A stretch of DNA of 46,347 bases from Streptomyces aurantiacus (GCF_001418335.1 NZ_LIPP01000118.1:1-46347); one strand, 5' to 3'. Counted from the stretch's first letter, positions 35,499 to 45,408 are shown. Made by a program: numbers and translations. The notes: generated from the letters alone by a model not told the origin.

Positions 35499-36956
35499 AT
35501 GTCGGAGTCCCTCTCCACGCCCCTCTCCACCGAGTCCACCGCCTTCCGCAGCGCCCTCGAAGTGATCCGTGCCGTCGAACCCCGGGTCGCCGACGCCATC
35601 GGGCAGGAGGTCGCCGACCAGCGCGAGATGCTCAAGCTGATCGCCTCCGAGAACTACGCGTCCCCGGCCACCCTCCTCGCGATGGGCAACTGGTTCAGCG
35701 ACAAGTACGCCGAAGGCACCGTCGGCCGCCGCTTCTACGCCGGCTGCCGCAACGTGGACACCGTCGAGGCCCTCGCCGCCGAGCACGCCCGCGAGCTCTT
35801 CGGCGCCGAGCACGCCTATGCCCAGCCGCACTCCGGCATCGACGCCAACCTCGTCGCCTTCTGGGCGGTCCTCGCCCAGCGCGTCGAGACCCCCGCCCTC
35901 CAGAAGGCCGGCGTCCGCAACGTCAACGACCTCTCCGAGGCCGACTGGGCCGAGCTGCGCCAGGCCTTCGGCAACCAGCGCATGCTGGGCATGTCCCTGG
36001 ACGCCGGCGGCCACCTCACCCACGGCTTCCGCCCGAACATCTCCGGCAAGATGTTCGACCAGCGCTCCTACGGCACCGACCCCGCCACCGGCCTCATCGA
36101 CTACGAGGCCCTGCGCGTGTCCGCCCGCGAGTTCAAGCCGATGATCATCGTCGCCGGCTACTCCGCCTACCCCCGGCTCGTGAACTTCCGGATCATGCGC
36201 GAGATCGCCGACGAGGTCGGCGCCACGCTCATGGTCGACATGGCGCACTTCGCAGGGCTGGTCGCGGGCAAGGTCCTCACCGGAGACTTCGACCCGGTCC
36301 CGCACGCCCAGATCGTCACCACGACCACCCACAAGTCGCTGCGCGGCCCGCGCGGCGGCATGGTCCTGTGCGACGAGTCGCTCGCCGAACAGGTCGACCG
36401 CGGCTGCCCCATGGTGCTCGGCGGCCCCCTTCCGCACGTCATGGCCGCCAAGGCGGTCGCACTCGCCGAGGCCCGCCGCCCCGAGTTCCGCGACTACGCC
36501 CAGGCCGTCGTCGACAACGCCCGCGCCCTCGCCGAGGGTCTGATGCGGCGCGGTGCCACGCTGGTCACCGGCGGCACGGACAACCACCTGAACCTCATCG
36601 ACGTCGGCACCTCCTACGGCCTCACCGGCCGGCAGGCCGAGTCCGCGCTCCTCGACTCGGGCATCGTCACCAACCGCAACGCGATCCCCGCAGACCCCAA
36701 CGGCGCCTGGTACACCTCGGGCATCCGGATCGGCACGCCCGCGCTGACCACCCGGGGCCTCGGTGCCACCGAGATGGACGAGATCGCCGGCCTGATCGAC
36801 CGCGTCCTCGCCACCACGGAACCGGGCACCACCAAGAAGGGCGCCCCCTCCAAGGCCCAGCACGTCCTCGACCCGAAGATCGCGGACGAGATCGCCCACC
36901 GCGCGACCGACCTCCTGACCGGCTTCCCGCTGTACCCGGAGATCGACCTCGGCTGA
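35499..36956 (+). CDS. glyA: Serine hydroxymethyltransferase (long form)
   Basis: 485 residues, starting at ATG 35499 with GGAGG upstream. It converts serine and THF to glycine and 5,10-methylene-THF with [30 protein letters not shown] is the family hallmark. The PLP Lys lies in [14 protein letters not shown] (Lys279). [11 protein letters not shown] and [11 protein letters not shown] are also typical. About 65 residues longer than E. coli GlyA; most of the extra length is an insertion in the region about 125-180 (ending at [17 protein letters not shown]). A ZTP riboswitch lies in its leader. Confidence 0.96.
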   Translation: MSESLSTPLSTESTAFRSALEVIRAVEPRVADAIGQEVADQREMLKLIASENYASPATLLAMGNWFSDKYAEGTVGRRFYAGCRNVDTVEALAAEHARELFGAEHAYAQPHSGIDANLVAFWAVLAQRVETPALQKAGVRNVNDLSEADWAELRQAFGNQRMLGMSLDAGGHLTHGFRPNISGKMFDQRSYGTDPATGLIDYEALRVSAREFKPMIIVAGYSAYPRLVNFRIMREIADEVGATLMVDMAHFAGLVAGKVLTGDFDPVPHAQIVTTTTHKSLRGPRGGMVLCDESLAEQVDRGCPMVLGGPLPHVMAAKAVALAEARRPEFRDYAQAVVDNARALAEGLMRRGATLVTGGTDNHLNLIDVGTSYGLTGRQAESALLDSGIVTNRNAIPADPNGAWYTSGIRIGTPALTTRGLGATEMDEIAGLIDRVLATTEPGTTKKGAPSKAQHVLDPKIADEIAHRATDLLTGFPLYPEIDLG

Positions 36957-38081
<1,125 letters not shown>

Positions 38082-38091
38082 TCGCCGAGCG

Positions 38092-38126
38092 CCGGCCGCC
38101 GCTACGAGAGCCCGTACGGCGGCCGG
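38092..38126 (+). terminator. trpS terminator hairpin
   Basis: CCGGCCGCCG (38092) pairs perfectly with CGGCGGCCGG (ending 38126) across a 15-base loop, beginning 10 bases after the trpS stop. Confidence 0.72.
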
Positions 38127-38244
38127 GACGAGACCAGGACAACACCGCCACGACATCCGCTGCGGGGCCGCACGGCCGTACAGTCGATAGCCGGGTCGGC
38201 AGCAGCACGACGGAACAGACACCGGCACAACGACAGGAGACGAC

Positions 38245-38823
38245 GTGGGGACCGTAACGATCGGTGTGTCGATCGCGGTCCCGGAGCCACATGGCAGCCT
38301 GCTCCAGGAGCGGCGCATGGCCTTCGGTGACCCCGCGGCGTCCGGCATTCCCACGCACGTCACACTGCTGCCGCCGACCGTGGTCGACCGGGCGACACTG
38401 CCCGCGATCGAGACCCACCTCGTCGAGGTCGCGGCGGCCGGCCGGCCCTTCCCGATGCGGTTGAACGGGACGGGCACGTTCCGTCCGCTGTCCCCGGTCG
38501 TGTTCGTACAGGTGGCCGAGGGGGCCGAGGCCTGCACCTGGCTGCAGAAGCAGGTCCGGGACGCCTCCGGGCCCGTGGCGTGCGAACTGCAGTTCCCGTA
38601 CCACCCGCATGTGACGGTGGCGCACGGCATCGACGACGAGGCGATGGACCGCGCCTTCGAGGAGCTGGCGGAGTACGAGGCGCACTGGCCGTGCACCGGC
38701 TTCGCGCTCTACGAGCAGGGACCCGACGGCGTGTGGCGCAGGCTGCGTGACTACGTCTTCGGGGGCGCGGTCGTGCCACCGCAGGCGGCCCATGTGGCAC
38801 GGGGCCCGCTCCCGGCCTGCTGA
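38245..38823 (+). CDS. 2'-5' RNA ligase / 2H phosphoesterase family protein
   Basis: 192 residues from GTG at 38245, five bases after AGGAGA. Two HxT motifs typical of 2H phosphoesterases are present: THVTLL (His38) and HPHVTVAH (His122). Such proteins hydrolyse or ligate 2'-5' phosphodiester or cyclic-phosphate bonds; the substrate is unknown. The C-terminal LYEQGPDGVWRRLRDYVFGG is family-like. Monocistronic, convergent with dprE2. Confidence 0.9.
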   Translation: MGTVTIGVSIAVPEPHGSLLQERRMAFGDPAASGIPTHVTLLPPTVVDRATLPAIETHLVEVAAAGRPFPMRLNGTGTFRPLSPVVFVQVAEGAEACTWLQKQVRDASGPVACELQFPYHPHVTVAHGIDDEAMDRAFEELAEYEAHWPCTGFALYEQGPDGVWRRLRDYVFGGAVVPPQAAHVARGPLPAC

Positions 38824-38843
38824 CCGGCCGGTTCGCCCGCTTG

Positions 38844-39599
38844 TCACAGGGGCAGGCGGCGGAACACCCCACGCGGCACATGCCGCAGCGCCGCCATCAC
38901 CACCCGCAGTGTCCCCGGCACCCACACCGTCTCGGAGCGCCGGCGCAGTCCCGTCTCGATCGCCGTGGCCACCGCCTCGGGGGTCGTCGCGAGCGGGGCC
39001 TCGGCCAGCCCCTCCGTCATCTTCGAGCGGACGAAGCCGGGCCGTACGACCATCACGTGGACGCCCGTGCCGTACAGCGCGTCCCCCAGGCCCTGGGCGA
39101 ACGCGTCGAGGCCCGCCTTGCTCGACCCGTAGATGAAGTTGGCGCGGCGGGCCCGCTCGCCCGCCACCGAGGAGAGCACCACCAGGGAGCCGTGGCCCTG
39201 CGTCTGGAGCGCCCGCGCGCAGACCAGGCCCGACGAGACGGCGCCCGTGTAGTTGGTCTGCGCGACCCGGACCGCGGCGCCGGGCTCGTTCTCGTCGCGC
39301 GACTGGTCACCGAGGACGCCGAACGCGAGCAGGACCATGTCGATGTCGCCCTCGGCGAAGACCTTGCCCAGAGCCGCCTCGTGGCCGTCGGGGTCGAGCG
39401 CGTCGAAGCCGACGGTACGGACGTCCGCGCCGAGCTCGCGCAGCCCGGAGGCGGCCGACTCCAGAGCGGGCGAGGGGCGGCCCGCGAGCCACACCGTGCG
39501 GGTACGGCGGGTGATCAGCCGGCGGGCGGTGGCGAGCGCGATCTCCGACGTGCCACCGAGGACGAGCAGGGACTGGGGAATGCCGAAGGCGTCCTTCAT
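38844..39599 (-). CDS. dprE2: DprE2-like short-chain dehydrogenase (2-keto-arabinose-step reductase)
   Basis: 251 residues from ATG at 39599 with GAGGAG upstream. Classical SDR: LLVLGGTSEIALATARRL binds NAD, the active-site pattern has a Ser in LVVLSSVAG and YGSSKAG (Tyr-x-x-x-Lys). It matches decaprenyl-phosphoryl 2-keto-erythro-pentose reductase, which acts with DprE1 to epimerise polyprenyl-phosphoryl ribose to arabinose. The gene pair is contiguous here (70-base gap), as in mycobacteria. Proposed from sequence and pairing with DprE1; the prenyl chain length is unknown. Confidence 0.85.
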   Translation of the reverse strand: MKDAFGIPQSLLVLGGTSEIALATARRLITRRTRTVWLAGRPSPALESAASGLRELGADVRTVGFDALDPDGHEAALGKVFAEGDIDMVLLAFGVLGDQSRDENEPGAAVRVAQTNYTGAVSSGLVCARALQTQGHGSLVVLSSVAGERARRANFIYGSSKAGLDAFAQGLGDALYGTGVHVMVVRPGFVRSKMTEGLAEAPLATTPEAVATAIETGLRRRSETVWVPGTLRVVMAALRHVPRGVFRRLPL

Positions 39600-39669
39600 G
39601 CGACCGAACTCCTCATGGGTTGATGCGGGGGAAACGGGGGATGCAGGGGGGAAACGAGGGATGCGGGAG

Positions 39670-41073
39670 TCAGAGCCCGAGGCGCCGGGACAGGTCGGAG
39701 GTGAAGACGGACCGCGGGTCCAGCTCCGCCCGCAGCGCCCGGAACTCGCCGAGCCGCGGATACATCGACGCGAGCAGTTCGGGCCGCAGCCGGGAGTCCT
39801 TGGCGAGGTAGACACGGCCTTCGGCCGCGGCCACCTCCTCGTCCAGCTCGTCGAGGAAGCCGCCGAGCCCCGGCAGGTTCGCGGGGATGTCCAGGGCGAG
39901 GGTCCAGCCGGGCATCGGGAAGGACAGCCAGCCCGGGTCGCCCTCGCCGAACCGCTTCAGCACGGCGAGGAAGGAAGGGCAGCGCCGCTGCGAGATGCGG
40001 TGCACGATCCGTCCGAGGGCCTCCTCCCGGCCGTGTCCGACGACGAACTGGTACTGCACGAAACCGCCGCGCCCGTAGACCCGGTTCCAGTGCGGCACGC
40101 CGTCGAGCGGATGGAAGAAGGTGGACATCCGCTGCAGTTCACCGGTACGCGCGCGGGGCGCCTTCCGGTACCAGAGTTCGTTGAAGAGCCCGACCGTCGT
40201 ACGGCCGAGCAGGCCCTCGGGGACGAAGGAGGGCGCGGCGGGAAGGCGCCCGGGCCGGAACTCCAGCGGAGCCCTTCGCGCGCGCGTGCCCTCGGCCAGC
40301 GCCTCCAGCGGGGCATGGTCGCCCCGGGTCAGCACCGAGCGCCCCATGGACGTACCGCGGGCCAGCAGGTCGATCCAGGCGACCGAGTAGCGGTAACGGT
40401 GGTCGGTGGCCGTGAGGCGGGCCATCAAGTCGTCCAGGTCCGTGGCGCGTTCCGTGTCGACGGACATCAACGACGTCTCGACGGGCTCCAGTCGGACGGT
40501 GGCCGTCAGGATGACGCCGGTCAGGCCCATCCCGCCCGCGGTGGCGTCGAAGAGGGGCGTGCCGGGGCGCACCGTACGGATCTCGCCGTCCGCGGTCAGC
40601 AGCTCGAAGGACAGGACGTGCCGGGCGAACGAGCCGGACACGTGGTGGTTCTTGCCGTGGATGTCCGCGCCGATCGCCCCGCCGACCGTCACATAGCGGG
40701 TCCCGGGCGTGACCGGCACGAACCAGCCCAGCGGCAGCAGGACTTCCATGAGGCGGTGCAGCGAGACACCGGCGCCGCACAGCACGGTCCCGCCGTCCGC
40801 GTCGATCGCGTGGACGCGGTCGAGGCCCGTCATGTCGAACACGGCCCCGCCCGCGTTCTGCGCCGCGTCCCCGTACGCCCGTCCCAGACCCCGCGCGATA
40901 CCCCCGCGGGCCCCGCACTCCCGGACGGCCGCCACGGCCTCCTCGTACGTACGGGGGCGCACCAGGCGGGCGGCGGTGGGAGCGGTGCGGCCCCATCCCG
41001 TGACGGAAACCGTGTCAGCAACCGTGTCAGCAACCTTGTCAGTAACTGCGTCAGCAGACATGCCAGTGGACAT
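39670..41073 (-). CDS. dprE1: DprE1-like FAD-dependent decaprenylphosphoryl-ribose oxidase
   Basis: 467 residues. It oxidises the C2 hydroxyl of polyprenyl-phosphoryl ribose, the first half of epimerisation to arabinose. The FAD-binding segment reads RGLGRAYGDAAQNAGG and VTPGTRYVTVGGAIGADIHGKNHH. The C-terminal region contains YLAKDSR, whose Lys425 matches the mycobacterial catalytic Lys. The benzothiazinone-target Cys of mycobacteria (Cys387) corresponds to Ala393 here (SFPMPGWTLALDIP). A 12-base tandem repeat near the 5' end encodes ADxVTDKVADTVADTV, so the ATG at 41073 is uncertain; an ATG at 41061 and later positions are possible. No ribosome-binding site is clear. Confidence 0.87.
   Translation of the reverse strand: MSTGMSADAVTDKVADTVADTVSVTGWGRTAPTAARLVRPRTYEEAVAAVRECGARGGIARGLGRAYGDAAQNAGGAVFDMTGLDRVHAIDADGGTVLCGAGVSLHRLMEVLLPLGWFVPVTPGTRYVTVGGAIGADIHGKNHHVSGSFARHVLSFELLTADGEIRTVRPGTPLFDATAGGMGLTGVILTATVRLEPVETSLMSVDTERATDLDDLMARLTATDHRYRYSVAWIDLLARGTSMGRSVLTRGDHAPLEALAEGTRARRAPLEFRPGRLPAAPSFVPEGLLGRTTVGLFNELWYRKAPRARTGELQRMSTFFHPLDGVPHWNRVYGRGGFVQYQFVVGHGREEALGRIVHRISQRRCPSFLAVLKRFGEGDPGWLSFPMPGWTLALDIPANLPGLGGFLDELDEEVAAAEGRVYLAKDSRLRPELLASMYPRLGEFRALRAELDPRSVFTSDLSRRLGL
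41008..41055 (-). repeat. 12-base tandem repeat in dprE1 5' end
   Basis: Four units of 12 bases (AACCGTGTCAGC and variants), from 41008 to 41055, encode a VADT-type four-residue repeat ahead of the conserved domain. May vary between strains. Confidence 0.75.
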
Positions 41074-41215
41074 GCCAGCGACCGTATCGACCGACAGCGG
41101 CCGTTAGGCGTTGTTAGTCCTCTAACATCCCTTTCCTCCCCGAAATGGGTGATTAATGGGATGTCGCTCAATATTGCCGGAGTTCCAGCGGTGCCGGCGT
41201 GAACAGTGAGTTTCC
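41074..41215. promoter_or_regulatory. Divergent dprE1/PAP2 control region with shared motif
   Basis: 142 bases, AT-richer than average, containing an inverted repeat GTTAG-TCCT-CTAAC (41113-41126). It also holds the motif TGTCGCTCAATAT (41162-41174), the reverse complement of ATATTGAGCGACA, found also upstream of the PerM-like gene and facing dprE1 here. Confidence 0.6.
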
Positions 41216-41737
41216 ATGGACCACCACGACGAGCGCCCTGACCTGGACCACCGGATCCTCTCGGCCCTCCACGCCCGCGGCGCCACCCCGAGGGTCGCCG
41301 CCGCCGCGCGGACCCTGTCCCTGGCCGGCGAGCACGGCGCGCTGTGGCTCGCGGCGGGCCTCGCGGGAGCCGCCGTCGACCGGGAACGGCGCGGCGCCTG
41401 GCTGCGCGGCACGGCCCTGACCGCGGGCGCGCACCTCACCAGCATGGGCGTCAAACGGCTCGTACGCCGTCCGCGGCCCGGCCACATCGAGCCGCTGGTC
41501 CGCACCGCGGGCCGGCACTCCTTCCCCAGCTCGCACGCCACCTCGGCCGCGGCGGCGGCCGTGGCCTTCGGGGCGCTCGGCGCGCGCGTGGTGCCCGCGC
41601 TGGCCGCCGCGATGTGCCTGTCGCGGCTGGTCGTCGGCGTCCACTACCCCTCGGACGTGGCGGCGGGCGCCGCCCTCGGCGCGGTGACCGCCCGGCTCGG
41701 TGCCCGCTGGATGACAGGAGACCGCGACCATGGCTGA
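41216..41737 (+). CDS. PAP2-family phosphatase (Rv3807c-like)
   Basis: 173 residues. The start at 41216 is the first possible because an in-frame stop lies just upstream. Classical PAP2 motifs in order: KRLVRRPRP, PSSHATS and a final RLVVGVHYPSDVAAG with catalytic His and Asp. Four or five hydrophobic segments. The adjacent UbiA-type gene overlaps its 3' end by eight bases. In mycobacteria the equivalent neighbour (Rv3807c) dephosphorylates decaprenylphosphoryl-5-phosphoribose after UbiA. Role by analogy. Confidence 0.88.
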   Translation: MDHHDERPDLDHRILSALHARGATPRVAAAARTLSLAGEHGALWLAAGLAGAAVDRERRGAWLRGTALTAGAHLTSMGVKRLVRRPRPGHIEPLVRTAGRHSFPSSHATSAAAAAVAFGALGARVVPALAAAMCLSRLVVGVHYPSDVAAGAALGAVTARLGARWMTGDRDHG

Positions 41738-42686
41738 CACGGCCCTCCTGGAGAAGACCCGGAAAGAACAGAGAGAACAGCGGAAGCAGGCCGCTCCGCG
41801 GGAAAGTGGCCTCCTGAGAGGGCTGATCAGGACCGCCCGTCCGAAACAGTGGGTCAAGAACGTCCTCGTCATCGCCGCCCCGGCCGCGGCGGGCGAGCTC
41901 TTCTCACGGCACGCCCTCACCCAGGTCGCACTCGTCTTCGTCCTTTTCACGGCCTGCGCCGCGAGCGTCTACCTGGTCAACGACGCCCGGGACGCCGACG
42001 CCGACCGCGCCCACCCCGTCAAGCGCCACCGGCCGGTCGCCGCGGGGCAGGTGCCCGTACCGGTCGCCTACTGCGTCGGCGTCGTCCTCGCCGTCGTCGC
42101 CCCGACCGTGGCCGCCTTCCTGTGCTCGCCGTTCACCTCGGCGCTGCTCACCGCCTACCTGGGCCTGCAGTTCGCGTACTGCCTGAGCCTCAAGCACGTC
42201 CTGGTCGCCGACCTCGCCGTGGTGACCACCGGGTTCCTGATGCGGGCCATGATCGGCGGAGTCGCGCTCGGCATCCCGCTGTCACGCTGGTTCCTGATCA
42301 CGACGGGCTTCGGCGCGCTGTTCATGGTGTCCGCCAAGCGCTACTCCGAGGCCGTCCAGATGGCCGGAAAAGCGGGCGCCACGCGCGCGTTGCTCACCGA
42401 GTACACCACCGGCTACCTGCGCTTCGTCTGGCAGCTCGCCGCCTCGGTCGCCGTCCTCGGCTACTGCCTGTGGGCCCTGGAGGAGGGCGGGGTGCCGCAC
42501 ACCAGCGTGCTGCCCTGGCGGCAGCTGTCGATGGTCGCCTTCATCCTCGCCGTCCTGCGGTACGCGGTCTTCGCCGACCGGGGCACCGCCGGCGAACCGG
42601 AGGACGTGGTCCTGCGCGACCGCGCGCTCGCCCTGATCGGCGTGGCCTGGGTCGCGATGTACGGCCTGGCGGTAGCCAACTGGTGA
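41730..42686 (+). CDS. UbiA-family prenyltransferase, decaprenyl-phosphate phosphoribosyltransferase-like
   Basis: 318 residues. A polytopic membrane enzyme, about eight or nine helices, with the metal/PRPP-binding motif NDARDADAD (Asn84, Asp85, Asp88). TARPKQWVKNVLV is the typical N-terminal signature of DPPR synthases. It would transfer phosphoribose from PRPP to a polyprenyl phosphate, the first committed step of the prenyl-phosphate arabinose path. Overlap with the PAP2 gene and with the GtrA gene (GTGA at 42683-42686) shows one operon. Confidence 0.9.
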   Translation: MADTALLEKTRKEQREQRKQAAPRESGLLRGLIRTARPKQWVKNVLVIAAPAAAGELFSRHALTQVALVFVLFTACAASVYLVNDARDADADRAHPVKRHRPVAAGQVPVPVAYCVGVVLAVVAPTVAAFLCSPFTSALLTAYLGLQFAYCLSLKHVLVADLAVVTTGFLMRAMIGGVALGIPLSRWFLITTGFGALFMVSAKRYSEAVQMAGKAGATRALLTEYTTGYLRFVWQLAASVAVLGYCLWALEEGGVPHTSVLPWRQLSMVAFILAVLRYAVFADRGTAGEPEDVVLRDRALALIGVAWVAMYGLAVANW

Positions 42687-43153
42687 GCCGGGCGCGGACA
42701 GTGGACGCGGGGGGCGTGAGCCGGCCGCGGCTCCGAGAGCTGCTCGGCTTCGCCATCGCCGGGCTCCTCGCGTACGCCGCGGACCTCGCTCTCTTCCTCT
42801 GGCTGCGCGGCCCGGCCGGTGCGGACCCGTTGACCGCCAAGGCCGTGTCGTTCGTGGCGGGCTGCTCGGTCGCGTACGCGGGCAACGCGCTCGGCACCTA
42901 CCGGCACGCGACAAGGAATCTGCGCCAGTACGGGATCTTCTTCGCCGTGAACGTCGCCGGCGCACTGGTCCAGCTGCTGTGCATCCTCGTCAGCCACTAC
43001 GGCCTCGGGTTCACCACCCCGCGCGCGGACACCGTCTCCGGCGCGGGCATCGGCATGGTGCTCGCCACGATCCTGCGTTTCTGGGGTACCCGGACACTGG
43101 TTTTCCGAAGTGTCCGAGGCATCCGAGGTGAGAGTTCCGAAGCGGGGGCATAG
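42683..43153 (+). CDS. GtrA-like membrane protein
   Basis: 156 residues with a GTG start inside the UbiA stop. Four hydrophobic helices: LGFAIAGLLAYAADLALFLWL, AKAVSFVAGCSVAYAGNAL, YGIFFAVNVAGALVQLLCILV and GAGIGMVLATILRFWGTRTLVF. GtrA family members move or support polyprenyl-phosphate sugars across the membrane; in mycobacteria the counterpart Rv3789 is linked to prenyl-phosphate arabinose. It thus completes a reductase-to-flippase set with dprE1/dprE2. Confidence 0.87.
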   Translation: MSRARTVDAGGVSRPRLRELLGFAIAGLLAYAADLALFLWLRGPAGADPLTAKAVSFVAGCSVAYAGNALGTYRHATRNLRQYGIFFAVNVAGALVQLLCILVSHYGLGFTTPRADTVSGAGIGMVLATILRFWGTRTLVFRSVRGIRGESSEAGA

Positions 43154-43160
43154 TCGGATC

Positions 43161-44150
43161 ATGGACTGGCTGAAAAAGCTCCCCGTCGTGGGCCCGCCGA
43201 TCACCCGGCTGACGGCCACCCACGCCTGGCGGTCGTACGAGCGACTCGACCGGGTGAAGTGGGCACGGCTCGCCGCGGCGATGACCTTCATCAGCTTTGT
43301 CGCGCTCTTCCCGCTGATCACCGTGGCCGCCACGATCGCCGCCGCGACCCTCGACAAGGACAGGCAGCACACGCTCGAAAACAAGATCGCCGAGCAGGTG
43401 CCGGGCATCTCCGACCAGCTCGACATCGGCGCCCTCGTCGACAACGCCGGCACGGTCGGACTCATCGCGGGCGCGCTGCTGCTGTTCACCGGCATCGGCT
43501 GGGTCGGCTCGATGCGCGAATGCCTGCGTGCGGTCTGGGAGCTGCCGGACGAGGAGGAGAACCCGTTCCTGAGCAAGCTCAAGGACGCGGGCGTACTCGT
43601 CGGCCTCGGCGGCGCCGTGCTCGTCACCATCGCCGCCTCCACCCTCGCGTCGACCACGGTGGGCTGGACGACCCGGCACCTCGGCATCGACGAGGGCGGC
43701 TGGGGCGGGGTGCTGCTGCGGACGGCCGCCTTCGCCGTGGCCGTCCTCGCCGACTTCCTGCTGCTCCTGTACCTCCTGACGCTGCTCCCCGGCGTCCAGC
43801 CGGAGCGGCGCCGCCTCGTGGTCGCCGCGCTGATCGGCGCCGCCGGGTTCGAGCTGCTGAAGCTGCTGCTCAGCGGCTATATGCAGGGGGTCGCGTCGAA
43901 GAACATGTACGGGGCGTTCGGCGTGCCCGTCGCACTGCTGCTGTGGATCGACTTCACGTCCAGGCTGCTGCTCTTCTGCGCCGCCTGGACGGCGACGGGG
44001 CACGAGGAGACAGCCGATCGGCCGGCCGAGGAAGCGGATGAACCGGCGGCCGAGGCGATCGTCGTGGGGCCGGCCGAGCGGACGGCGGACGACCCCGCGG
44101 ACCTCAGCGGCGGCGGCGCATCAACTCCGGCAGCGGCCAGCGGCGGTTGA
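43161..44150 (+). CDS. YihY/BrkB-family membrane protein
   Basis: 329 residues from ATG at 43161, seven bases after the GtrA stop; a GTG at 43110 is an alternative that would overlap. About six helices with the family pattern AAMTFISFVALFPLITVAATI and VALLLWIDFTSRLLLFCAAW. A 47-base 3' overlap exists with the convergent D-Ala-D-Ala carboxypeptidase gene. Function unknown; YihY is not RNase BN as once proposed. The acidic tail is disordered. Confidence 0.88.
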   Translation: MDWLKKLPVVGPPITRLTATHAWRSYERLDRVKWARLAAAMTFISFVALFPLITVAATIAAATLDKDRQHTLENKIAEQVPGISDQLDIGALVDNAGTVGLIAGALLLFTGIGWVGSMRECLRAVWELPDEEENPFLSKLKDAGVLVGLGGAVLVTIAASTLASTTVGWTTRHLGIDEGGWGGVLLRTAAFAVAVLADFLLLLYLLTLLPGVQPERRRLVVAALIGAAGFELLKLLLSGYMQGVASKNMYGAFGVPVALLLWIDFTSRLLLFCAAWTATGHEETADRPAEEADEPAAEAIVVGPAERTADDPADLSGGGASTPAAASGG

Positions 44151-45408
44151 TCAGGAAGACACCGGCGGCGAGCAGGACGAGGACGCCGCCGGTGATCCCC
44201 AGCGCGATACCGACACCGCTCGAACCGTCCGTCGACGCCGAGGCCGCCACCGGCTTCGACGAGCCCCTGTCGTCGCCCGAACCGCCCGCCTCACCCGAGG
44301 CGTCGGCGCCCGGCTGAGCGCTCGTCTTCGCGCTCTTCGGCGGCACCAGCTCGCCCACCGGGGAGACCTTGCCCGACGCCTGGAAGCCCCAGTCGAGGAG
44401 CTTGGCGGTCTCCTTGTAGACCTCGTTGTGCTCTGTCTTCTGCGGGTTCATCACCGTGACGAGCAGCACCTTGCCGTCACGCTCGGCGACCCCCGTGAAG
44501 GTCGCCCCCGCGTTCGTGGTGTTGCCGTTCTTCACACCCGCGATGCCCTTGTACGCGTCGAGACCGGCGTCGCCGGCCAGCAGCCGGTTGGTGTTCTGGA
44601 TCTCGAAGGACTTGCGGGTCGTCTTGCCCTTCTTGTTCTTCTTGGTCTCGCCGGGGAAGTCCGCGCGGACCGTCGAGCAGTACTCCCGGAAGTCCTCGTT
44701 CTGCAGGCCGGAACGGGCGAACAGGGTCAGGTCGTACGCCGACGACACCTGCTTCTTCTCGTCGTAACCGTCCGGGCTGACCACGTTCGTGTCCAGCGCC
44801 TGGAGCTCCTCGGCGCGCGCGTTCATGTCCTTGACGGTCCGGTCGACGCCGCCGTTCATCGCGGACAGGACGTGGACGGCGTCGTTGCCGGACTTGAGGA
44901 AGACGCCGAGCCACAGATCGTGGACCGAGTACGTCTCCTCCTCCTTGATGCCCACCATGCTGGAGCCCACGCCGATGCCGGCCAGGTCGGACAGCTGGAC
45001 CTTGTGCTTCTGCGTCTTGGGGAACTTGGGCAGCAGGGTGTCCGCGAACAGCATCTTCAGGGTGCTCGCCGGGGGCAGCCGCCAGTGCGCGTTGTGCGAG
45101 GCCAGGACATCGCCGGACTCGGCGTCCGCGACGATCCAGGAGCGGGCGCTCAGATCCTTCGGGAGGACCGGCGCGCCGGCGCCGAGATTCGCCTGCGCCC
45201 CGGACTTGCCGAGCTGGGCACCGCCCACGGTCGACATGCCCGCCGGCGGTGTGGCCGACGAAGAAGAAGTCGAGGTCGACGTCGGAGTCGGTGTCGGCTT
45301 GGCGTCCGCCGCGGCGGCGGACGCGGTGGCGGTCACCGACAGCGCGAGCGAGAACGACAACAGCGTGGCGGAGGTGACCAGCAAGGAGGACTTGGCGGTC
45401 TTTTTCAT
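44104..45408 (-). CDS. D-alanyl-D-alanine carboxypeptidase (serine-type PBP, DacA/SCO-like)
   Basis: 434 residues from ATG at 45408 (MKKTAKSSLL). Signal peptide to about residue 32, then a Ser/Thr/Pro-rich linker. Penicillin-binding motifs: SxxK as STLK (Ser115), SGN (173-175), and the third box reads KNG (293-295) instead of KTG. A Gly/Ser/Ala-rich spacer precedes a C-terminal transmembrane helix (about 399-421) and an Arg-rich end, so it is anchored with its active site outside. It trims the terminal D-Ala of peptidoglycan stem peptides. No ribosome-binding site is clear. It overlaps the convergent YihY gene by 47 bases. Confidence 0.92.
   Translation of the reverse strand: MKKTAKSSLLVTSATLLSFSLALSVTATASAAAADAKPTPTPTSTSTSSSSATPPAGMSTVGGAQLGKSGAQANLGAGAPVLPKDLSARSWIVADAESGDVLASHNAHWRLPPASTLKMLFADTLLPKFPKTQKHKVQLSDLAGIGVGSSMVGIKEEETYSVHDLWLGVFLKSGNDAVHVLSAMNGGVDRTVKDMNARAEELQALDTNVVSPDGYDEKKQVSSAYDLTLFARSGLQNEDFREYCSTVRADFPGETKKNKKGKTTRKSFEIQNTNRLLAGDAGLDAYKGIAGVKNGNTTNAGATFTGVAERDGKVLLVTVMNPQKTEHNEVYKETAKLLDWGFQASGKVSPVGELVPPKSAKTSAQPGADASGEAGGSGDDRGSSKPVAASASTDGSSGVGIALGITGGVLVLLAAGVFLINRRWPLPELMRRRR

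Noticed and set aside
39670..41073. L-gulonolactone or sugar oxidase instead of DprE1
   Set aside because: The C-terminal YLAKDSR, the SFPMPGW segment and adjacency to DprE2, PAP2 and UbiA genes fit DprE1 better than vitamin C-type oxidases.
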